Assembly: GCA_002426195.1 (NCBI GenBank)
Contig: DIOT01000024.1
Span: 1 to 6,791, forward strand
DNA length: 6,791 nucleotides
Origin: Bacteroidales bacterium UBA5507
GTDB taxonomy: Bacteria > Bacteroidota > Bacteroidia > Bacteroidales > Lentimicrobiaceae
Direction of reading: 5' to 3'
A program made the translations under genes and the position numbers. Shown in pieces: positions 1 through 6,791 of this stretch. Position 1 is the first letter of the stretch, and every line of letters starts with the position of its first letter. The notes under the pieces are model-generated. The model was given only the letters and a program-made list of their open reading frames with translations. It searched no databases and had not been told where the DNA came from.

Positions 1-56
1 AGGGAAAGTATTCAAGTATTAATTCCATGAGAATCAAAAGATTTAACAGATATAAC

Positions 57-1439
57 ATGAAAAAAGAATCAAACTCAATGTCCAGAAGACATTTTCTGGC
101 TCTCTCAGGGGCAATGGCAGGAACAACGTTGATCAATCCTTCATCCCCAATTTACGCATCTACAGCAGAAACTTTGCAACCCGCAAAAAAAACTCGAATA
201 GCCATGGTAGGTACGGGTGTTCGGGGAACAGGCATGTGGGGAAGAAGCGTTGTTCAAAGCTATCCCAACTACATTGAATTCGTTGGGCTTTGCGATATCA
301 ATCCGGGGAGAGTAGTTTTAGCCAAAGAGACGATGGGGGTTTCGTGCCCTACATTCACTGATTTTGAGAAAATGATGAAAGAGGCTAAACCGGAAGTGTT
401 AATTGTAACAACGGTAGATAATACACACGATCAGTTTATTATCAGGGGGATGGAATTAGGGGCCGACATTATCGTAGAAAAGCCGATGACAACCGACGAG
501 AAGAAAATGCAGGCTATAATCGATGCAGAAAAAAGAACCGGGAAGAAGTGCAGGGTTACTTTTAATTACCGCTATTCTCCTCACCGGGTGAAGATGTGGG
601 AACTCCTTCGGGCAGGAGAGATAGGGGAACTCACCTCCGTCGACTTCCACTGGTATCTGGACACGTCTCATGGTGCTGATTACTTCAGGAGATGGCACAG
701 ATTAGTTGAAAAAAGCGGTTCTTTATGGGTTCACAAAGCCAGCCATCATTTTGATCTTCTAAATTGGTGGATTGATAGTGACCCTGAGAGCGTATATGCT
801 TTAGGAGAGTTAAATTTTTATGGAAAAAACGGTCCTTTCAGGGCAGTAAACTGCCGCACCTGTCCCCACACCAGTCAATGTAGTTTTTATTTTGATATAA
901 TGAAAAATGAAAACATGAAGCGGTTGTATGTCGATAATGAAAAATACGATGGATATCTGAGGGATGGTTGTGTGTTTAAAAACGACGTTGATATTTACGA
1001 TAAAATGGCAGCAACAATCCGGTATAAAAACGGCGTTCAGGTTGCTTACTCCCTGACCACCTATTCTCCCTATGAAGGCTACAGAATCGCTTTTAACGGA
1101 ACAAAAGGACGTATAGATGCATGGATCGAAGAATCAAGGCCTACGAAGGACGTAAATTTTGATGAAATTGTGCTGTTTAAAAACTTCTCCAAAAGGCAAT
1201 ACATTCAAATACCTCACGGCACCTCAGGACATGGAGGTGGAGATGCCTTGCTGAAAGATCAAATCTTTGTTCCCAACACCGAAGACCCATACAAACAGGC
1301 TGCCGGCATAAGAGACGGAGCACTTGCCTGCCTGGTGGGAATCGCCGCCAGAAAAAGTATTGCGGCAGGAGCACCTGTTATGATCGAGAGCTTGACGTCA
1401 ATTAAACCGCAAGCGAAAAAAGAATACAAGAGAGTATAA
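57..1439 (+). CDS. Tat-exported Gfo/Idh/MocA-family NAD(P)-dependent oxidoreductase with a Cys cluster
   Basis: This is probably a periplasmic NAD(P)-dependent dehydrogenase, or an NAD-dependent hydrolase, acting on a sugar or sugar derivative; the substrate is unknown. Numbered from the ATG at 57 (460 residues), a twin-arginine signal lies at 8-34 (SRRHFLAL, then a hydrophobic stretch, possible cleavage after IYA). A Rossmann fold starts near 46 with the nucleotide-binding loop GTGVRGTG at 52-59. The family EKP motif is at 141-143 and a HKASHHFD segment at 226-233 lies where the family carries its catalytic His. A CX2CX5C group (C266, C269, C275) is followed by C305, and a conserved-looking GHGGGD is at 391-396. 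Starts at 27, 57 and 78 are all in frame, and the frame is open to the window edge. I chose 57 because it gives a short, basic Tat n-region; 27 (470 residues) remains possible. Some relatives, such as GH109, are glycosidases, so reductase activity is not certain. Confidence 0.9.
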   Translation: MKKESNSMSRRHFLALSGAMAGTTLINPSSPIYASTAETLQPAKKTRIAMVGTGVRGTGMWGRSVVQSYPNYIEFVGLCDINPGRVVLAKETMGVSCPTFTDFEKMMKEAKPEVLIVTTVDNTHDQFIIRGMELGADIIVEKPMTTDEKKMQAIIDAEKRTGKKCRVTFNYRYSPHRVKMWELLRAGEIGELTSVDFHWYLDTSHGADYFRRWHRLVEKSGSLWVHKASHHFDLLNWWIDSDPESVYALGELNFYGKNGPFRAVNCRTCPHTSQCSFYFDIMKNENMKRLYVDNEKYDGYLRDGCVFKNDVDIYDKMAATIRYKNGVQVAYSLTTYSPYEGYRIAFNGTKGRIDAWIEESRPTKDVNFDEIVLFKNFSKRQYIQIPHGTSGHGGGDALLKDQIFVPNTEDPYKQAAGIRDGALACLVGIAARKSIAAGAPVMIESLTSIKPQAKKEYKRV

Positions 1440-1560
1440 CTGAAATTAAAAAAGCAGAATAAAAATCATCTCCCCTGGATTGAGGCATTTTTTTTATGTC
1501 AACCAGTCACAAATGAAAAGAATTTATTGATTTTTTTATTCTAATATCCTGACACTGATG

Positions 1561-1593
1561 AAGCTACTTCTGAACTTGATTCAGAAGTAGCTT
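1561..1593 (+). terminator. Perfect 14-bp hairpin, probable transcription terminator after the oxidoreductase gene
   Basis: The arms AAGCTACTTCTGAA (1561-1574) and TTCAGAAGTAGCTT (1580-1593) are exact reverse complements around the five-base loop CTTGA. The hairpin lies 121 bases after the oxidoreductase stop and 172 bases before the susC start, so it most likely ends the upstream transcript. No T-tract follows directly on either strand, so classical intrinsic termination is not assured. It could instead be a 3'-end stabilising structure or a leader element of a susC transcript. Confidence 0.55.
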
Positions 1594-1619
1594 ATACACA
1601 ATTTCACTCATCCTAATTT

Positions 1620-1639
1620 TTGACAGATATCACTGTCAA
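1620..1639. promoter_or_regulatory. Candidate operator: TTGACAG-N6-CTGTCAA dyad
   Basis: Two exact 7-base half-sites (1620-1626 and 1633-1639) are separated by ATATCA. The symmetry, the 13-base centre-to-centre spacing and the position 126 bases upstream of susC fit a site for a dimeric helix-turn-helix regulator. No regulator gene is in the window, so the binding partner is unknown. As RNA it would make only a short hairpin. The assignment rests on symmetry and position alone. Confidence 0.35.
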
Positions 1640-1765
1640 CAAATTAATTAAGAATATCTGCATACGATAGCTTAACAAAAATCAATACAAAATGCAGGTG
1701 AAATCACTTTTATAAATAAGCCTAGACCAAAATATTTTGATTTAAATACCTAAAAATTAAAACTT

Positions 1766-4303
1766 ATGAACCGAGAAGCGCATCCAGAACATACAAGACA
1801 TTGTCACAAATTTTTATACTTGTTTATTATTTTAACGATTCAACTAATTCTTGGCATACCTATTCTTTATGCTGAATCCGGAAATTGGGTAAATAATGAA
1901 AGTTCGATTACTGATCAGTTGCCGACAAAAAAAATAACCGGCAACATTGTTGATATCAACAAGATACCCATAATTGGAGCTAACATTATCGAAAAAGGCA
2001 CAACCAACGGTACGATAACTGATATTGACGGCAACTTTGCTTTAGAGATTGGAAATAATTCTGTCATATTAATTTCCTATATAGGGTATTTAGACCAGGA
2101 AATAAATACTTCTGGCAGGTCAACCTTTAACATCACATTGCTGGAAGATACCAAGCAACTGGATGAAGTGGTAGTAGTCGGTTATGGAACGATGAGGAGA
2201 AGCAGCCTAACAGGCTCAATTTCAAGAGTTGAAGCTGAAAAAATAGAAGCCTTCCCCAGTACAAATGTCTTGGATGCCATGCAAGGACAAGCTGCCGGCA
2301 TCTTTATCACGCCATCGCGTCAACCCGGAGAATCCCCATCTATAAGAATCAGAGGTAGTAGGTCTCTTTCGGCAGGAAACAACCCTTTATTAATTATTGA
2401 TGGGATGCCGGGTAGTTGGGATAATTTAGTAAGCCAGGACATCGCATCTATGGAAATATTAAAAGATGCAGCTGCTACAGCTATTTACGGCTCCCGTGCT
2501 GCAAATGGAGTCGTATTAGTAACTACAAAATCAGCCTCTCAAGGCAAATTGAGTATTGAGGTGGGTTCATACATAGGCATTAACACTTATGATTTTATAA
2601 AAATGCAGTCAGCAGAGAAATATGCAGAACTCATTCGGGATGTCATGAGGTACCAAACACACGGCGTTATGAATAAGGAATTATGGGAAAATACTTTTAT
2701 TGACACAAAAAAAGGGATGGAGATGTTCAATTCAACCTGGGCTGAAAATTATTACGAAAATGGAATAAATTTCGACTGGCAAGAAGCTTTATTTAACAAC
2801 TCATCATTAAATCAAGGGCACAACATTAGCATTGCTAACCAAACCGATAAAATAGGATACAGATTAAGCTATAACTATCAAGAAGATAATTCATATTATA
2901 AAACTGTCAATTTTAGACGACATGTCCTAAGTTCAAATGTCAACATGAAATTAGCAAAATGGTTAAGCTTGGGGATGATAAACCGGATTGTCTTCAGAGA
3001 AAATTCTGGCTGGCCGGATAATATGTGGGATAACATGCGCCGTATGACACCTTTCGAGACACCCTATATTGATGATGACTCTTCAAAAGGATTAAAAGAT
3101 GCGATCGGAAAAGAAAAATATGTAAATGCCCTTTGGAATTATGAAAAAGGCTATCTTGTTCATGAAAATAAAGGAAAAATGGGAGACCTGATCTTAAAAT
3201 TAGATATAAAACCAATCGATTGGCTTACCTTAACAACAAATCTTAAAATTGATTATAACGATCGGTCCAGGGGTATTTATAGGGATTCTAAAACCAGTTA
3301 TCAAAATTTAGGGCTGAATTATGCAAGTATGGAAAAGACTTCTGACTTTGGATATACGTGGAACGGTATCTTAAATTTTGACAAAATATTTAGAGATACG
3401 CACAAGATAATGAGTACTGCTGTGGTGGAAGCAATTCAGGAAAAAGATGAATGGGTGGGTGCCTCTTCTCAAAATATTCCCGCACAGTATATGGATTATC
3501 ATTTTCTTCAATCGGGAATAATAAATAGAGATATTTGGTCGGGATACGAGAAAACCACATTATTATCTTATATGTTCAGAACTCAATATGAATATATGGG
3601 AAAATACTTATTCAATTTTGCAGTTCGAACAGACGGGTCTTCCCGGTTGGCTGAAGGTAACAAATGGAGAACTTTCCCATCCATGTCGATGGCATGGGTG
3701 TTGACTGAAGAGGAATTTATGAAAAATCAGTCCCTTTTTACGGTTCTCAAGCTGAGAGGCAGCTACGGTGAAGTAGGAAATCAAGCCATATCAGCTTATC
3801 AAACACTTACTACTTTAACACAAGGCGCTTATAGTTGGGCAGGAAATGGAATTTATACCTGGCAACCAAGCGGAATAGCCAACAAGAGGCTGGGATGGGA
3901 GGTTTCAAAAACATGGAATACTGGACTTGATTTTAACATCTTAAAAAATAAATTATCAGGGGGTATTGAACTATACAGCACTATTAATGAAGATCTTCTT
4001 ATGCAGCGATCAATACCTCAGAGCACGGGATTCAGTAATATTTGGCAAAATATTGGCAAAACATCCAATAAAGGGGTCGAAATATCCTTATCTTCCGAAT
4101 TGATTTCAAGAAAAGAATTCAAGTGGAACATCAGCTCCATGACTTCAAGGAATTGGAACAAAATCATAGATTTAGCCGATGGGAAAGACAACAGAGGAAA
4201 TCGATGGTTTATAGGTCATCCGATCAGTGTTATCTGGGATCATAAAAAGACGGGGATTTGGCAAATTGAAGAAGCTGAGGAAGCAAAAAAATACAAAATG
4301 TAG
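1766..4303 (+). CDS. SusC-like TonB-dependent outer-membrane transporter, N-terminal 845 residues, cut by in-frame TAG
   Basis: This is the outer-membrane channel of a SusC/SusD importer. An N-terminal signal peptide has a hydrophobic core at about 17-35 with probable cleavage after ILYA. A carboxypeptidase-regulatory-like beta-sandwich domain spans about 56-127, the TonB box DEVVVVGYGT is at 133-142, and the plug domain at about 145-256 carries SIRIRG, NPLLIIDGMPG and MEILKDAAATAIYGSRAANG. The beta-barrel follows. The start is fixed: a TAA at 1751-1753 lies in frame upstream and the next in-frame ATG is codon 143. The n-region is unusually His/Cys-rich (HPEHTRHCHK). The frame ends at TAG 4301-4303, after KYKM, inside a region that in relatives continues as PGDI-K-L-D-D-GDG. 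With the remaining frame to 4837 the protein would be 1023 residues, a normal SusC length. As a truncated product it would lack the last barrel strands and is unlikely to be inserted in the membrane. The SusC family assignment is very sure; the substrate is unknown. Confidence 0.93.
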   Translation: MNREAHPEHTRHCHKFLYLFIILTIQLILGIPILYAESGNWVNNESSITDQLPTKKITGNIVDINKIPIIGANIIEKGTTNGTITDIDGNFALEIGNNSVILISYIGYLDQEINTSGRSTFNITLLEDTKQLDEVVVVGYGTMRRSSLTGSISRVEAEKIEAFPSTNVLDAMQGQAAGIFITPSRQPGESPSIRIRGSRSLSAGNNPLLIIDGMPGSWDNLVSQDIASMEILKDAAATAIYGSRAANGVVLVTTKSASQGKLSIEVGSYIGINTYDFIKMQSAEKYAELIRDVMRYQTHGVMNKELWENTFIDTKKGMEMFNSTWAENYYENGINFDWQEALFNNSSLNQGHNISIANQTDKIGYRLSYNYQEDNSYYKTVNFRRHVLSSNVNMKLAKWLSLGMINRIVFRENSGWPDNMWDNMRRMTPFETPYIDDDSSKGLKDAIGKEKYVNALWNYEKGYLVHENKGKMGDLILKLDIKPIDWLTLTTNLKIDYNDRSRGIYRDSKTSYQNLGLNYASMEKTSDFGYTWNGILNFDKIFRDTHKIMSTAVVEAIQEKDEWVGASSQNIPAQYMDYHFLQSGIINRDIWSGYEKTTLLSYMFRTQYEYMGKYLFNFAVRTDGSSRLAEGNKWRTFPSMSMAWVLTEEEFMKNQSLFTVLKLRGSYGEVGNQAISAYQTLTTLTQGAYSWAGNGIYTWQPSGIANKRLGWEVSKTWNTGLDFNILKNKLSGGIELYSTINEDLLMQRSIPQSTGFSNIWQNIGKTSNKGVEISLSSELISRKEFKWNISSMTSRNWNKIIDLADGKDNRGNRWFIGHPISVIWDHKKTGIWQIEEAEEAKKYKM
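4301..4303 (+). other. In-frame TAG inside the SusC reading frame (codon 846)
   Basis: The codons before (AAA TAC AAA ATG) and after (CCC GGG GAA ATA AAA) are in the same frame and both match the SusC family, so no base is gained or lost. The A7 run at 4285-4291 therefore cannot explain it. A single substitution restores a sense codon; CAG (Gln), AAG (Lys) or GAG (Glu) would all fit this surface-type position. The other two complete genes here end in TAA, as does the restored susC frame, so TAG is otherwise unused as a terminator in the window. Confidence 0.9.
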
Positions 4304-4837
4304 CCCGGGGAAATAAAATTAATCGACAGAGACGGTGACCTTGCTTTCACAGATAACGACCGGTTTATTCTGGGACAAAAAGAACCAAAGTGGATTACCT
4401 CTCTTCAAAACAATTTGAAATATAAAAATATTGACTTTTCATTCAATATCGTTGGCCAATTTGGCCATCTTATCACTGCAAGCAATTACACTCAAGAATG
4501 GAATGCTGACAAAATGATGATTGACGCTGTTGACTGGTGGACACCACTTAACCCGACAAATGATTGGCCGAGGGCGCACACGGCTCAGTCACACAAATTT
4601 AACGGCACGTTGTCGATTTTTAACGGCGATTTCATAAAAATGCAAAATATCTCCTTAGGATATGATCTTAGTAGCTTTTTCTCCAAAGTTGACCTAAAAA
4701 AACTAAGGATCTATTTCCAGGCAAGCAATCCCTTTTACTTTTACAAATCTTGTCCTCCTGATGTTAATCCGGAACAACCAAACACAATGTACACAATTCC
4801 ATCATCCTACGTGATGGGTATTAATTTAAATTTTTAA
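4304..4837 (+). pseudogene. C-terminal 177 residues of the SusC-like transporter, separated by the TAG
   Basis: This stretch continues the SusC frame after the stop. It starts with PGEIKLIDRDGD and TDNDRFILGQ, the family's Asp-rich turn, then NLKYKNIDFSFNIVGQFGH, FIKMQNISLGYDL and LRIYFQASNP, and ends in INLNF with a terminal Phe before TAA 4835-4837. These are typical closing strands of a SusC barrel, and the terminal aromatic residue is the usual signal for the BAM assembly machinery. It shows no further stop or frameshift, so any inactivation would be recent. An in-frame TTG at 4415 could be called as a start, but a separate protein would have no signal peptide and could not form a barrel. 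If the TAG is an error or is read through, this is simply the end of the gene at 1766. Confidence 0.85.
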
Positions 4838-4859
4838 AATACTTTATAAACAGAAAAAT

Positions 4860-6722
4860 ATGAAAAAGTTAGTTTTCTTTATATTTGCATTAACTCTTTT
4901 TGGATGTCAAGATTTTTTAAAAGAAGAATCCAAGAGCCAGATGACCGAAAATTACTATGAGACAGAGCAGGGGTTATATGAAGGAGTTGGTGGTGTATAT
5001 ACTGTATGCAGAGCATTATACCAACATCACATGTTTCGTCTTAATTACTTTGGTGATTTGGTTGAAAACGCTTCATCAATGAATAATTCCTACGATCAGG
5101 CAGCAAACGTTAGCTGGGATTCATTAAACGATGTCTTTGCGAATTTACATAAAGGTATTATGATTATTAATCGCCTTGAGAAGATTATTGGTGAGAATCC
5201 GGACAATCAAACAAAAGAAATTTATCTGGCAGAAATAAGGTTATTAAGGGCTTTCTTTTACCAAATTCAAGTAGAGGTATGGGGCAAGTACGGCCATTTC
5301 CAAGATAAGGTTTATACAGAATATGACCCGGAGATGCTTAATATAAATCAACAGTCTGTTGAGTTTTTCTATACACAAATTCTGAAAGATGTAAATTATG
5401 CGATTGAGAAATTACCAATAAAAGCGGAAGTCAAAGAAATCGGAAAACTCACACAAGGAGCAGCTAAAGCACTAAAAGCAAGATTCTTATTGGCAATTTC
5501 TGGATATTCGAACTCTGAATATAGCTCACAACCGGAATACAATTTACATTCAAAATTAGGATATGCTTCGATTGAAAGCCTTTATACCGAGGCTAAGAAT
5601 TTAGCGTTAAGTGTAATTAGCGATTATGGCTATAAAATGGAAAATGAATATAGCGAAGTTTTCAATGCATACAACAAAACAAGCGATGAAATTATATGGG
5701 CTGTACAATGGACAACCGATAAGATGTTTAACGATCCTGCTCAATATTTTCACAGACCTGGGATAGGTCGCACAAGCGAAACATCCGTAATGCATATAAA
5801 CAATAACGGAACAACAACCGCCTCCACAAAATCGCTGGTTGTCACTCGAATAAACACTGATGGAAAAACACTTAAATACTCAATGCCTTCTCACTCAATG
5901 TTTTATGGCAGAGAATACAGGCATATAATGCCTAATTTTCATTGGATAACCATGTATGCGGATAACGATAAACGTAAGCTTGCCAATTTTGAAACGTTGT
6001 ACGTAAAAATTGATGACGACAAGGCTCCTCCTGTAAACATTACAGATACAGTATGTTATATGCCAATAAGAGCAATTACCGCTGAAGAAGATAAAAGATA
6101 TAGCGACTGGGTGGCTTCAGGAGATCCCCATGCTTATTTTTTAGATGGATTAAACGAAGTATTTGATATGGATGATCCTTCGTCCGAATACTATGGGGGT
6201 CCTCTTAAACATAGAAGCAGATACTACAGCCTGAAAAAGTTTTATGACAGATCGAGGACCGAAATGGGTAAACAGGAGACTGGAAATGCAAATGCAATAT
6301 TGATAAGACTACCGGAAATGCACTTAATCGTGGCAGAGTGCAACTGGAAGCTTAACTTAGGAGATGAGTCTGTTTATGCTGCTCTCAAACCTATATGGGA
6401 AAGATCCTTTACGAACTTGGCTGATGCTGATGTTTATAAAAAAGGAGTTATTGATATTGATTTTATAATAGATGAATATCAAAGAGAATTGGGTATGGAG
6501 TTCAACAACTTTTTCATTTTGAAAAGAACACGCAAACTAGTAGACAGAATCAAAAAATACAATCCTAAAAGCAGAGAAGAAACTGTTGATAATATTCAAA
6601 GATGGAAAGACTACGTCAATGATAGTCACTATATAAAGCCTCTTCCTCAAAATCAGGTCAATAATTTCAGAAACATAACAAAAGATATGTTGCCTCCCGG
6701 GTATGATTACGGATCAATGTAA
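4860..6722 (+). CDS. SusD/RagB-family surface lipoprotein (ligand-binding partner of SusC)
   Basis: This protein would cap the SusC channel on the cell surface and capture the ligand. A lipoprotein signal (MKKLVFFIFALTLFGC) gives lipidated Cys16, followed by the acidic QDFLKEE. The SusD-like N-terminal region includes IRLLRAFFYQIQVEVWG at 126-142 and GKLTQGAAKALKARFLL at 195-211, which belong to its TPR-like helices. The RagB/SusD C-terminal domain includes ILIRLPEMHLIVAEC at 480-494, RELGMEFNNFFILKR at 542-556 and YIKPLPQNQV at 591-600, and closes with LPPGYDYGSM. At 620 residues it is somewhat longer than many SusD proteins. It starts 22 bases after the susC stop, so the two are almost certainly cotranscribed. 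The leader is AT-rich with no Shine-Dalgarno sequence. It is intact, unlike its partner gene. The binding specificity cannot be read from the sequence. Confidence 0.94.
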   Translation: MKKLVFFIFALTLFGCQDFLKEESKSQMTENYYETEQGLYEGVGGVYTVCRALYQHHMFRLNYFGDLVENASSMNNSYDQAANVSWDSLNDVFANLHKGIMIINRLEKIIGENPDNQTKEIYLAEIRLLRAFFYQIQVEVWGKYGHFQDKVYTEYDPEMLNINQQSVEFFYTQILKDVNYAIEKLPIKAEVKEIGKLTQGAAKALKARFLLAISGYSNSEYSSQPEYNLHSKLGYASIESLYTEAKNLALSVISDYGYKMENEYSEVFNAYNKTSDEIIWAVQWTTDKMFNDPAQYFHRPGIGRTSETSVMHINNNGTTTASTKSLVVTRINTDGKTLKYSMPSHSMFYGREYRHIMPNFHWITMYADNDKRKLANFETLYVKIDDDKAPPVNITDTVCYMPIRAITAEEDKRYSDWVASGDPHAYFLDGLNEVFDMDDPSSEYYGGPLKHRSRYYSLKKFYDRSRTEMGKQETGNANAILIRLPEMHLIVAECNWKLNLGDESVYAALKPIWERSFTNLADADVYKKGVIDIDFIIDEYQRELGMEFNNFFILKRTRKLVDRIKKYNPKSREETVDNIQRWKDYVNDSHYIKPLPQNQVNNFRNITKDMLPPGYDYGSM

Positions 6723-6768
6723 AGCGTTAATTCATTAGAACTATCTATCAAATTTTATAATTTAGAAA

Positions 6769-6791
6769 ATGAAAAAAACAGTTAAAGCCCT
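6769..6791 (+). CDS. Start of a further gene of the susCD operon, cut by the window end
   Basis: An ATG 46 bases after the susD stop opens the frame MKKTVKA, then CT at the window edge (probably Leu). The basic start resembles the n-region of a signal peptide, and the AT-rich leader (TTTTATAATTTAGAAA) looks like those of the neighbouring genes. No terminator-like hairpin is seen between susD and this ATG, so it probably belongs to the same transcript. In this position such operons often carry a surface glycan-binding lipoprotein, a second exported binding protein or an enzyme, but seven codons cannot tell which. Confidence 0.5.

Larger units (their letters stand above)
1440..1765. other. Intergenic region between the oxidoreductase and susC
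   Basis: I see no convincing gene in these 326 bases on either strand. The first part is AT-rich with a T8 run (1488-1495) and a T7 run (1531-1537), neither preceded by a good stem. A perfect 14-bp hairpin (1561-1593) and a perfect 7-bp dyad (1620-1639) follow, each listed separately. The last part, up to the susC ATG, is very AT-rich, includes a 12-bp palindrome CAAAATATTTTG at 1728-1739, and has an in-frame TAA at 1751-1753 that fixes the susC start. The length and content suggest that susC has its own promoter here. The exact Bacteroidota -7 consensus TAnnTTTG was not found. Confidence 0.6.

Noticed and set aside
1472..1495. Possible intrinsic terminator: CTCCCCTGGATTGAGG followed by T8
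   Set aside because: The best stems have only three base pairs (CCT/AGG or CTC/GAG), too weak to call despite the good T-run.
1614..1622. Bacteroidota -7 box TAATTTTTG
   Set aside because: It has one T too many for TAnnTTTG and no TTTG was seen at the -33 spacing, so it is only a near miss.
1620..1648. Sigma70-like promoter: TTGACA, 17-base spacer, ATTAAT
   Set aside because: The -10 box matches only 4 of 6 bases and Bacteroidota housekeeping sigma uses a different consensus; the TTGACA is explained by the dyad.
2994..3215. Reverse-strand open frame of 73 codons inside susC, and similar ones inside the other genes (456-698, 1177-1374, 5607-5795)
   Set aside because: They lie wholly inside well-supported genes on the other strand and show no recognisable domain or own leader.
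4285..4303. Programmed frameshift at the A7 run just before the TAG
   Set aside because: The SusC frame is the same before and after the stop, so a shift would leave the correct frame and not restore it.
4415..4837. Independent 140-residue gene starting at TTG 4415
   Set aside because: It is the barrel end of SusC in the same frame, has no signal peptide, and homology begins upstream of 4415 immediately after the TAG.
1..6791. CRISPR array, tRNA or rRNA gene, insertion sequence or integrase
   Set aside because: No repeat-spacer pattern, transposase-like frame, terminal inverted repeats or cloverleaf was recognised by reading; a covariance-model search was not possible.

Overview
The window is a piece of a Bacteroidota genome. 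A SusC-type TonB-dependent outer-membrane transporter gene is followed directly by a SusD-type surface lipoprotein gene, a pair restricted to that phylum. The starts have AT-rich leaders without a Shine-Dalgarno sequence, as is usual there. The gut- or anaerobe-type Bacteroidales are a reasonable guess, but nothing here fixes the genus.

Layout, all on the + strand. (1) About 57-1439: a Tat-exported Gfo/Idh/MocA-family NAD(P)-dependent oxidoreductase with a four-cysteine insertion. (2) 1440-1765: a 326-base intergenic region with a perfect 14-bp hairpin (1561-1593), a perfect TTGACAG-N6-CTGTCAA dyad (1620-1639) and AT-rich sequence leading into the next gene. (3) 1766-4837: a SusC-like transporter whose reading frame is continuous in one frame over 1023 codons except for a single TAG at 4301-4303. 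(4) 4860-6722: a SusD-like lipoprotein, 22 bases downstream. (5) 6769-window end: the first seven codons of a probable further gene of the same operon.

The SusC/SusD pair would bind an oligosaccharide or other ligand at the cell surface and import it into the periplasm with TonB energy. The exported oxidoreductase could act on a sugar in the periplasm, but the hairpin between it and susC suggests a separate transcript. No glycoside hydrolase, polysaccharide lyase, sulfatase or dedicated regulator lies in the window, so the substrate cannot be named.

The most notable observation is the in-frame TAG in susC. Both sides of it match the SusC family in the same frame, so it is a point nonsense change (or base-call error, or recoded codon) and not an indel. 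If read as a stop it removes the last 177 residues and the terminal Phe, which should abolish the transporter while leaving susD intact. I see no clearly new system beyond this.
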